Below are positions 35,175-44,996 of a stretch of DNA of 64,000 nt, piece after piece. The DNA is from Larix kaempferi. Its lineage: Eukaryota; Streptophyta; Pinopsida; Pinales; Pinaceae. Under the pieces are notes generated by a model that saw only the letters and a program-made list of their open reading frames with translations, was not told where the DNA came from and ran no database searches. The DNA is taken from assembly GCA_027924585.1 (NCBI GenBank), contig BSBM01001138.1, positions 12,953,001-13,017,000 on the forward strand, given 5' to 3'. Within the stretch, counting starts at the first letter, position 1. Every line of letters starts with the position of its first letter. The position numbers were made by a program, and so were the translations under genes.

Positions 35175-35909
35175 TGTTCGAATATCCACATCATCTTTTT
35201 CAGGATCTTGCATGCAATTAGGGTTTGCATGCAAATTCTAGGGTTTGCATGCACTTTGCATGCATCCCAGTCACCAGGTTGATGCCTCTAGCACCTTAGC
35301 CACCTTATTCTAGCACCCGGGAGCCACTTACTTCAGAGTTTTATCCCTCCTAGTTAGGAAGGAGTCCACTTCTCACCTACTACCAGAGAAGGGCACACTT
35401 CTTCACCTACCACTACAGTTCCACTTCAGTTACACTCAGTTAGCTCCGATTCTCCCTGATTTGAGGCTAGTTTCACTCCCGACTAACTGTTTCACTCCGT
35501 TGGACCTCCAGATTGACTAGATGACTTGTTCTGACTTCATTTAGCCTCCCATGCACCCTCCACTGAGCCCACTTCCCTATATCAATGCTACACACTTCAG
35601 TTACACATGTTACACTCAGTTAGACTCAGACTGACACCTGGATGACTGGTTCTTGTGCATTGATGACCACCACTGATTGATGATGAGGAGTCCTAGTTGG
35701 AGTCAAGCTACTCCATTCAGTGATTCGAATGACCTCCTTAGGCAATTCGAATTGCTCACTCATTGTGACAGTGTTGTATTGTATTTTCACCCTTATTGGG
35801 ATTATAGAGCACTGATGCATGTTTTTGCACAATTTACACCATATTTTTTTATGTTCATCTATTGTGATTGATTTACTTGTTCATTAGATTTGTTGTGACT
35901 AATTTTACA
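35175..35909 (+). repeat. 3' LTR of element E
   Basis: 735 bp, copy of 33012-33735. It ends TTTTACA at the target duplication. Confidence 0.92.
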
Positions 35910-36627
35910 CTCTACTTGTGGACAAATGTCCTATTTGATAGAACCTTAGCTACTTTTATCATAACATACATTAAACATTCAACACTTAGCAGATCAAACA
36001 GAAGTTACAAGATGAAGCTAAACCATTCAAGTAATCTTTCCTTATATCTATAGGTTACATTGGAAACCCTAAGAGAACCAAAATAAAACTAATGTCAAGA
36101 CAGGTTCATAGTCTACTTATGGCCAAACCCCTTAAAATCTTTCTAAAACACAAAAACTTCATTGATAGATTGTTACGCAAGGCTTAACAACTTCAGTTAA
36201 CAACTAGGGTTACAACATTTACAATTTTAGTATTTATTTTGGGATCAGTCTAAAAACACATCAATCATAATAATACAAACAGTTAGTTGTCTGGAAGACT
36301 GAAATAACTTTATTTCAGAGATGAGTTCGAGTTTCTTTTCCTCTTTTCAACAAATTTATAAATTACCACAGACTGTCGAGACAAAGCTCTCAGGACGGTC
36401 TTTTCATTTTACTCTGGAGTTGCAAGTTCAACCCGTATAACTATTATTTGAATCCAAACACTTCCTTCTATTATTTAAGCCTTTGAAACTTATCAATAGA
36501 AATAACGACAGCAACAAAGCTATTTATGAACTATCAAAAATAAAACAAGAACTATAGTTTTCATTTTGAAATTATTGCCATCTTTTACAGATGAAAGTAC
36601 TGTAGATTATAATCGCCTTTTATACAA

Positions 36628-38770
36628 GAAAACTTAGTAAATTCAGGGAGTTATAGTAACGTTATGAGGTCAAAACCCCAAACTGCATCTCCTAAAAGCA
36701 TATCAAAATCTTCAAATACTTAACAGCCGAGTAGTTTTTTTTATTTTTCCCAAGGGTTAAAACCCTCAATGTGTGTTACATTGTCAAACTATTATATAGT
36801 AAAAACCTTAAAGAAACCACATGGAGCTAAGCCAAGTATCTCATCCTCAACTGTTGACTTACGGTGAAATTTACAACACCGGTATTGACCAAGCTAAAAA
36901 CCAAAGGAGGGACCAACACTCTTGCCAGGAAACACCATAGGTAATCACTGAGGATTACCAGGTGTAAGCTCCTCCAATATTTTTTTTATTACGTAGCACA
37001 GGAACAACTATCACTTCGAAGACATTCCTGCGAGAATGTTATAGTCTGGTTAAATCGAGAAGGACGAATATTAAAACTTCAGAATCAACTGCAGGAAACT
37101 TGAAGAGTTGAGATACAACACACTTACCAAACTCACCGTAGAATTCAATCCAAACCCTCCAACATTGCCATTTTAAAACTTGCCACCAATGCCAAATACG
37201 CTGAAGGAAAACCAAACTCCATTAAAACACAGTGAACAAAGCTCAGAACTAGTTTGACCTCTAAACCACCATCTATTTACAGTTGTTAGTCACAAATCAC
37301 AGCTTCAAACCCTGGGAAGGTGCGCCCAGGCACCGTTATGAAAACCCTAAGTTTGTGTAGGCCGGTCGGCCTCTCCTCACCCCACTCGCTGCAGAATGAA
37401 ACCTAGAATTATTCCTTCGAACATTAAACCCTGAGCATTCAATGAAACACTACAACCAAGAAATCATTCATGTGAAGGATCGCCAGGTGGATGCCATCGG
37501 GCATTCCACCCACCTCTTTTAATTGCACTTTAATAAACCCCAACTACCATAGTACGCAGCACCCTACCAGCACAACCATGCATCGGTTTATTGCTTTTTT
37601 TATCTATGGTTAAAACATTACTTTATGATTTAAGAGGTCATCCCAACGTACTTATGTTTGCATTACTCATTGTATTAAGTTTTAGCATAACAAATGTTTA
37701 GAATATGGTTTTTCAACCTATACATTATCTTACACCTTCTAGGCCATACTCTAAAGTTGCTTTCATAGATCAAAGTCTAGACTAGTATGATATTAACATT
37801 AGCACTTATAGCTAGGTTATAGTTATACTTAAATTAAGGAATAGTATAATAAAATCATTTATTATTCCTTCATGTTGTTTTCAAAACTTGTAACTATCAC
37901 TCAATATTTGGAACATCATTTGGAGTGATTTCATAGTTCCAAAAACTTCATACGTAGTATAAGAAGGACAATTACATTGTTGTCATCATATAGTATGGTT
38001 AAGACAAACCCAACATGACCGTACACACTTAAGATTAGCATTTTAGATAAACCAATAACTTCCATTAAGCAAATCAACACATATAATTAATATAAGTATT
38101 TCTCTTAGCTGGAAGTTAGAACCAAGAACTGTATTACAATGGTAACATCTAAGTTGGGTTGTTACCAATTGTGTTAATTACTTTAATACTGAGTATGTTA
38201 TATAGATGCAGAATTGAAGATCCTAAGCTTAGAAAGCAAACAATGTCTTTATACTTTCCATGGTACGGATAACAAGTGATTGATCAGAACACAATTGCAA
38301 TTCTGAATATAAGAAACAACAAATTTTACATATACAATTTAAATGAAGAAGATAAACAACAACTAAACAGGAACAGACCTTACCCAGTAATACTTCAAAT
38401 TACTCTATGTTTACATTGAATATTAATAGAAGAACTTTAAAGTAGGACCTATTTGTTTAGAAGAAATACTATTTACCTGCGATCTGCAGCAGAGGTTCAA
38501 ATGCTTTAGCTTGAAAGCTAAGTAAGCCTCTAGGTGCCCCATAGGACGCCTTTTTCATCAACAAAGAAAATAACCAATTAGCACTTTTAAAGTCAACAGT
38601 ATCATAAATAATCATAAATAGAGTATCAACGTAACATGTTTTAAATTCATGAACGATATTATCTCCATTTTGAAGCAAAGTGTTATATATATTTTCCTTC
38701 CGCATATTAATTATAGCATTTAATGTCCAAAGAAAAATTTTAATTTTTTATGAAATTTTGGGATGTTACA
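36628..38770 (+). repeat. 3' LTR of element B, third block and end
   Basis: Matches about 1103-3189 of the 5' LTR. Differences include a longer segment near 37460-37490 and about 40 extra bases near 38325. It ends GGGATGTTACA, followed by the target duplication AGGAA. Confidence 0.88.
38469..38705 (-). other. Antisense exon-like ORF inside LTR B (3' copy)
   Basis: 78 codons, counterpart of 2886-3146. It is almost unchanged over the central 45 codons. At its end the minus strand reads GCAG then GTAAATAG, a canonical donor. Same interpretation and doubts as the 5' copy. Confidence 0.35.
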
Positions 38771-39439
38771 AGGAATTACCCTTTTTTATTTAGCATCATT
38801 CTCATGAGACTCCCCCCATCTTTCTTTTCAATATGGTCTCTTGCTTTACTTATTCAATGGCCTTTGACTTGTCTTCTTGGCCACTTCATGTTTTCATCAA
38901 GTGTATTCTTTACACTTCACATCATCATGGTTATGTGGACACATCATCATCACTTAAGGGGGTTCTTCACTTGCTCCATTTATGTGCAACTCAAAGTGGG
39001 CATGTGGAAACAACCACATGTTATCTCATCCCTTGATGGTCATGCTTAATAGCTACACCATAAGGGGACCAATTTACATTTATATACACTTATGTGAAGT
39101 CTCCAAGGATATTCAAGTCTTATATTCATGGATTCAATTTGACATCATTAACAATAAGATTTCCAACAATATCCCCCTTTGTCATTGATGGAAAATATCA
39201 TACTCCCCCTGAGACCAAGCTCCCCCTGTCATCATGATTTTGATATTTCTCTCCGCATTTTACATCAATGGTAAAGGATGATTCTTTCCCATGGCCATGT
39301 TGCAACTCCCCCTGTTAATGTTCATTGTCTTTGGGGCTACTCCCCCTACACCCATATTTATTTTATGGTGCTCAACAGTATTTCACCTTACTTTTCTATC
39401 TTCTTATTCTTTTATTCCTTATTGTTGTACTTAGAGATT
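38771..39439 (-). mobile_element. Element A: antisense Ty1/copia-like 3' LTR and 3' internal end (host of B and G)
   Basis: Read on the minus strand, a purine tract (AAAGGGGGATA, complement of 39170-39180) is followed by TGTTGGAAATC, a typical LTR start, at 39168 running leftward. The layout of a tract of the form aaaGGGGGA just before TGTTGGAAAT is common in plant copia 3' LTRs. Between 39169 and 39439 the minus strand carries several further aGGGGGAG tracts (near 39210, 39225, 39308 and 39343), also usual in the 3' end of such elements. The LTR is cut at 38771 by element B and presumably resumes at bases 9-1 of the window. No coding sequence of A lies in the window. The copia assignment rests only on this end structure. 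Confidence 0.6.
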
Positions 39440-39649
39440 TGTTGTGGCCAAAACATATCCCATGCTTTCGCTAAGCACAAGAGCCTCCAAATTTTAAGAA
39501 AAAAGTGAAGGTATTTGGGTAAGTGTTCTTGGTTTCTATGATCTTGCAGTTGTACCTTTCAATTGGACTGATTTCCTTTCTTTTTCTCGAAAATTACTAA
39601 GTGTTTTGGTCACAAGGAGATTTAAATTTTAAGCATTTTGTCATTTTCT

Positions 39650-40060
39650 CTTGCCAACCCGAAACCCGATATTTTGACACTCTGACACCCCGAACCTGAA
39701 AGCTGTGAGTTGCGGGAGTTAGTTTTATTCATTTAATTTTGGTCGTCTCGAAACCTGCAACCCGAAAGGTGCGGGTTGGGAATTTACCCTTGCTAATAAT
39801 TTCGGGAATTTGTCATCCTGAAACGTGAAACCAAAAACCTGCAACTGTGGATTTTGGATTTCGGGAGTGTGTTTTACCTTTATTCGTGTTGTGTGTTGCC
39901 GAAACCTGCAACCCAAAATGTCGGTTTGCGGGATGCGGGAAAATATTTTTCATTTTGATGATTGTTTCCTTTTGTGCAACCTGCAAATTTCAAGTTGCAT
40001 CTTTCGGAAACCCGTTTTTACCTTTGTGGTCGTTTTGTCATCCCGAACCCGCATTTTGCA
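39650..40060 (+). repeat. CpG-rich short hairpin cluster in LTR G
   Basis: Many copies of AACCCG, CCCGAAA and CGGGTT words, some forming 6-7 bp hairpins, for example CAACCCG/CGGGTTG at 39758/39772. The 3' LTR has the same cluster (56095-56490), there with CAACCCA/TGGGTTG at 56189/56203. It lies upstream of the embedded gene. Confidence 0.6.
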
Positions 40061-40352
40061 TCGGCTAATCTTAGATGTCAATTCTTTTTAATCGCATGGT
40101 TACGATTTAACCTGGCAAATCGATAAATAAGGGTTTTTATTTATTTTCTTTTACCATTTTCACTGTTGGAAATTATCCTGTTGTGTCGATTTTTACTACG
40201 GATTTTGTACTAGGGGGTCGTTTTTACTAGTTTTCCGTTATTCCAAGTTGGTTTACTATCACTGTTGCATTTGCAATTGATATTTTCGTTGTTTTGATTT
40301 TAGTTTTGATTTTTCTTTCTTTTATTTATCATATTTTCAAAGCTCCGCCACT

Positions 40353-43300
40353 GTGTCGAAAAACACCCGGTCTAAGACAACTAACAAAGATTCCCTGACC
40401 AAAGACCCCAATTTTGGTATTGTCTCTGATACTAGTGAAAGGATTACAGAGACCTATCAGATAGATTGGTCCAAGATATATGCCATATTCGACAATGATG
40501 ACCTTTCCCACTTTGAAAATTATCAACCTGTGTATGAAAAAATTAGGGCTTCTCAGATACATGCCATTGTTGCTCGTCCTGCAATTTTACCTTGCACTGA
40601 TGTTGTCAAATGGATAATTGAGAATGCAAACCCCAAAGACCGGTTGTTCAATGATAGCACGGGGGCTCAATTGACTCATTTCTACCCTGAGGTCTTTATT
40701 TGGGCTTTTTCTCTCAAACCACATGTGCAGACCCTTAGTCCCGAGTTCATACAGTCCTCAAAAAATCGACATAACTTCAATGAGATGTTAAAATCATGGA
40801 TGGTCAAACCCAATGCCTTTGTGCCTAAAGCCGACAACCTCTATCCTATTGTCTGGTTCATAGAACCCTACTCTTTGTTAGTAGCTATGCTTTGTAGAAT
40901 TTATGGTCTTCCTAACTATTCTGTCTTCAAAGTTGAATGGGAAGCCATAGCACATCGTGTGTTAACTACTAGTGAGTCTTTCCCATGGGATTCTATCCTA
41001 TCGTTTGAATTGAAGACCTCCATTGAAGAGTATCAGAAAGAACCTGCTCTCAATAAACCACATTTCTACCTCTCGGAGTATGTAATTGATGTTTTCTGCT
41101 CAGAGTTCCAGTACCCAAACCTAGGTTGGAATTGGACCAATTCAGACCCACCTGTTCCCATTTATCACTCAGCATTATGGGATGGGAACTTTATCCCTTT
41201 ACTCGATGACATCTGTGATCATTTTTTGGGCACTATTTATTTCAATATTTTCAGGCAGGAATCACCTACGTTTTCAACTGATTCCAAGGCTTTCATCAAT
41301 ACCATTGGTGATTGGTACGTTAGTGAATATTTCTCATACATCGGGGTTTATGGAAGTGACAAAGTACACCTTCTACCCAGGATAGTTCCTGACATGCTAG
41401 TTAAAGAAGAAGTCTCCTTTTAGACTATAATAGATGGTATGCATAAGAAGCTTACAGTTCCTAGAAAGAAAGGATGGCCTAAGTTTGGTTTAAACCTTGG
41501 ACCACTAGTTATCCCAACCTCAAATTGGGCTACAGTGCTCGGTGATCAGTTGGATGCTTTAAGGTTGGGTCTTGCTCCCAAAAGGAAACATGATCCCATG
41601 AAACTTCTTGATGCACACCTCAAACAGATCCATGTTAAGATAGACTATTTCCATGAGATAATTCCAGATGACTTTATCTACCAAGGAGTCAACACCTTTT
41701 CTGAAGTACTTGCCAAGGCCAATAATTTGGAAGAACAGCATAACATTCTGCATTATCAGAAAGACCTTAAGGCCAGGACCCTAAGCTACAGAACTATGCA
41801 GCTAAACTTCATAGAGCATGTAAGGAGAGAAAGAGAAGAGAAGGATGCTCAGAAAATCTAAAACTCCGCTAATGCTTACTTGTTCAGATGGGGAAAAGAG
41901 TAAAGCTCCTATGGATCCTCCTCCCCAAATAAAGACTGCTGAAGAAGTCAAGTTTCTGCTGTAGACATCCCATCAGTTTAAATAGGGATTAGCACAGATC
42001 ACCTCAGTATTGGGTACTCAGGCAATCAAACCTCCAAAACTCACTATGGATATCCAAGTGTCTACTGCAGCTACACATGAAGAAGATGATCTAATGATAA
42101 TCAAGGCTGTCCCAGCCAAGAGACAGAAGATCATTTCCCCTGCAGCACAAATTCCCCCTGAGGATATCATTGATTGTGACATTGAGGAGAAGCCTCATCC
42201 TCCAGTATCAGTGACAGAAGAGGTGACTGAATAATCACAGACAGTTATTGATTTGTTGAAGACCATTGAAATGGATCATTCTTTTCATGATCAGCAAGAG
42301 TCATAGGTTACAACATATCTTGATATCATAACCAGAGCACTTTTGTTTCCAGCTATCCAAGAACTTTCTACTTTGAATTCGGGAGTGGAAATCCCACTTT
42401 CTTTATCACAGTTATATCATACCTTTACAACTACCACTATTCCATTCCCAGACAACTCAACCTCTCTTTCCATCCCATCATCAATCATTGCAGAGGTTCA
42501 GTCTTTGACAACCCCTCTACAATTACCCACCTCTACTTCATTATCCTCCACCACTAGTGAACCACCTTTACTTTACATTTCATCATCAACTACCCATATG
42601 GATAATCAAGTTTCACCTTTTGAAGCCTTTGTCTCAGTTCCTTCTCCAACTCAATTTTTATCAGTCACCCATGTCATCTTTACACCTGTGACTACCCCTC
42701 AAGTCACTGTGCCTATACCCAGTTCTGTTGTCACTCAAACACCCTCACTGATCTCAACAGTAAGCATCTCTTCTACTTCCACAGTGTTGGTAACTGAGTA
42801 TGTAGATGATGACATAGTTCCTATTGGGAACTACTTTTACAGCAAAGATGACAAAGCAATAATCAAGAGAACCAGGAAAAGAGGTAAAGATCAAGCTGGA
42901 TTAGAGACACCTGTTGCTGACCAGGTAATATGGGCTCCCAGAACAAATAATCCATGGATTGAAGCAGTTGAAACAGCTGCAGCTTTAGGGGCCTTTGAAA
43001 GTGCAAATTTAGATTCAGTCCATGTTCCAGATAGGCAAGTTGATCTGAGGGAGGAGGAAATCAAGAAGCTTAAAGAAGAGCTAGCTCAAACCAAAGAGCA
43101 ACATGTATTTTAAGTTGCTGACCTTAGGAAGATTTGGGTAGACAAGTTACAGGATTGGGAACAAAAGAATGATACTCTCCAGAATGATTTTTGCATAACA
43201 CAGGCTCAGAATGATTCCAATGCTGAGAGGATAGCCATTCTAGAAAAACAAGCTGAGGATGCAACTGCAAGTGCAGCCTCCTCCAATTTTTCTAGGTTCA

Positions 43301-43997
43301 CACCTCTTGAGTTTCAGAATTTGGCTCTCCAAGTTAATCAGAAACACCACAAGTTGTTAGAGAAGCTGTACATTGCCTTAAATGAAATCTGAGAAACCTT
43401 TTTCAGTTTCTCTAAGATGTCTTCTACCCTGGAAGAACAGGAAGCCAAAAGACTCCAAGCATCCATGGCACAGGAGAATGTTTATGAATGACAGGGATAC
43501 ATAAAGGACAGACCAAGGGATATACCAGTGCTTAGTAGCTTCCATATTAAGAAAATTAAAGCCTCACTGAACACTTGGCTCGATTTAAATGAGACAACTA
43601 AGGAAATCATTAGAAAATCAAAGGATATTTGCACTAGGCGTTGGTATGCAATGGATAACATCATGGATGTTTTGCACCTCCCGCTCGTAAATTCTATTCT
43701 GGATGCCTTCCCACCTAAATGCCGACTTGAGGAAATTGAATGCAGATGTGAAGAAGCTAAACAGAATACTCGAGCCCTTAATGAAGTCAGTATTGATAAC
43801 GTGGCGTGTTAATCAGGAGGTCGCTCATTATGGAGGGAAAAAATCACATCTACCTTCGCACTTGGCATAAGTTGGCAAAGCATGATATGGAAAACAACAC
43901 ATGTAATGCCCAGCTGGGCTTAGAATCTGTTAACTATCCAAACATAGATGAGTTCTTAGAGTTATGGGATAAGTGGCAGGAATTCCTGGATCGATAG
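40353..43997 (+). pseudogene. LTR-embedded gene of element G (about 1150-1200 codons)
   Basis: Unknown protein. First 502 codons are in one frame (stops TAG 41421, TAA 41859). After a frame change near 41865 it continues to 43812, with stops including TAG at about 41971, TAA 42232 and 43111, TGA 43390 and 43489. A last piece in a third phase ends at 43997 (LRTWHKLAKHD...LELWDKWQEFLDR). Layout: globular N-terminus rich in aromatic residues, a Ser/Thr/Pro-rich middle (about 42343-42780), a basic patch KRTRKRGK, then a coiled coil (about 43030-43290). The start is GTG here but ATG in the 3' LTR (56765). Function unknown; the plan resembles the ORF in LTR C. Confidence 0.6.
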
Positions 43998-44930
43998 CCT
44001 AATCCAAGTTTTGTAATCCCTATGTTTGGGGAATTTCCATTTTTGGACTCTGTTGTAATTCTTATTTAAAGAGAATCCCTCTCGATGTTATGGGTTGATA
44101 ATTTTTGGGTTAGAAATCAGTAGGAGACGAACTGGAGATACTCTGTCTTAGCAGAGCTTTGTAATTTTGTTTACAAACTTCTTGAATACATTAAAGTAAT
44201 CCCTTTGAATCATCTCTTGTTTATTGTTCAAATTTCTTTGACAGTACTTTGTTTCTTGCTTCAAATTGTCATCTCTAGTGTGTGATATTTTGCAAGCATT
44301 CATTTACATAGGGATCTGTTATACTGATTTCTCTTTATGGCTGATCTGTGTGTGAAAATGTTTAATTGAATTTCTGTCAATTAAGATGTTTTCTTTATCG
44401 ATTTCTGCAAATGATCAACATTCAATTTAATCATTGTTAATTTTTCAATTAACAAGGTGATTACAGATTTATCTTGAATAGTTCACATGCTTAAATTGTT
44501 CTCATTTAATTTTTATTAATTGATTATGATCTAAGTGAATGAGTAAATGCATCTTTTACATTTCTGTTCAAGTTGGAAAACATACTTATTCCTTTCACAT
44601 CAAGATTGATCTGCACAACAAAAAGCTTTTCCTTGGGTTAGATCTAACTTAGAGTAGATCTTTTCTCACATAGGTTAAGTTAGAACGTTAAGTTTTCCTA
44701 CCTTTGTTTTCCTTAATTGGAGAACCGATCCTTTGATCGGGACATCAACTCATAGAGTGCCAGTGGAGGCCGAATATCCGTGGGATATTTCCATACCAAA
44801 CAGGCTGGGGATAGAACTGTCCTTGCGTAGAGTCTTTCGAACCCTTTCAGTCTGGTTTTTCACCCTCTGTTGGGAGCCTTGGACCCATTCCAGGACCTTG
44901 CAATTACCCTGCACCCCCGAGGCCTCAACA

Positions 44931-44951
44931 AATGGTGCTAGAATGAGGGAC
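44931..44951 (+). other. Candidate primer-binding site of element G
   Basis: AATGGTGCTAGAATGAGGG directly after the LTR, matching the same site in C. The complementary tRNA is not identified. Confidence 0.45.
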
Positions 44952-44996
44952 ATCCGACATGTGAGGTCATTCGAGCTATGTTAATTAGATTATTTT

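Larger units (their letters stand above)
33012..35909 (+). mobile_element. Element E: small non-autonomous LTR element with one intact ORF
   Basis: Perfect target duplication CTCTA (33007-33011 and 35910-35914). LTRs of 724 and 735 bp start TGTTCG and end TTTTACA. Met-tRNA primer site and a G-rich polypurine tract are present. The 1.4-kb interior holds a single Gag-like ORF and no protease, RT, RNase H or integrase. By eye the LTRs differ at roughly one base in twenty, and the 3' copy has an 11-bp insertion (ACTTTGCATGC) near 35251. Confidence 0.9.
32706..36627 (+). repeat. Segment of the B 3' LTR absent from the 5' LTR (interrupted by E)
   Basis: Without element E this is about 1.0 kb (32706-33011 plus 35910-36627) that the 5' LTR lacks. 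Both borders carry a close copy of GAAAACTTA, and the 5' LTR has GAAAACATA once. That fits loss of the segment from the 5' LTR between short direct repeats. Insertion of an unknown element with a target duplication is the alternative; I see no terminal inverted repeats and no gene. Confidence 0.55.
10..38770 (+). mobile_element. Element B: Ty3/gypsy chromovirus, degenerate, with nested insertions
   Basis: Complete but heavily interrupted LTR retrotransposon. Both LTR ends read TGTAAC...GTTACA. The flanks GGGAA (5-9) and AGGAA (38771-38775) are a near-perfect 5-bp target duplication. Order: 5' LTR, Met-tRNA primer site, gag with a CCHC knuckle, protease, RT, RNase H, integrase, a chromodomain-like tail, polypurine tract, 3' LTR. 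The chromodomain-like end, Met primer site and long LTRs suggest the Tekay/Del type of chromovirus; this lineage call is inference. The 3' LTR hosts C and E. Many stops and frame changes make it non-functional. Confidence 0.88.
39440..44930 (+). repeat. 5' LTR of element G (5.49 kb)
   Basis: Starts TGTTGTGGCC and ends GGCCTCAACA, inverted ends. The start is confirmed by the 3' LTR at 55871; the end rests on the inverted terminus and on the motif shared with C. From 43998 to 44930 there is no gene. That part is AT-rich, ending in a GC-richer stretch near 44700-44930. Confidence 0.75.

Noticed and set aside
38771-39439. CTCCCCCT runs as a G-quadruplex regulatory region of a host gene
   Set aside because: On the minus strand they are purine tracts leading into TGTTGGAAATC, the usual end of a copia element.
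40353-41423. The 356-codon ORF as a single-copy host gene
   Set aside because: It lies wholly inside an LTR, and its N-terminal part recurs in the other LTR at 56765.
44700-44950. GC-richer block as a host exon
   Set aside because: It is the end of LTR G; the 83-codon ORF across it has no protein-like features.
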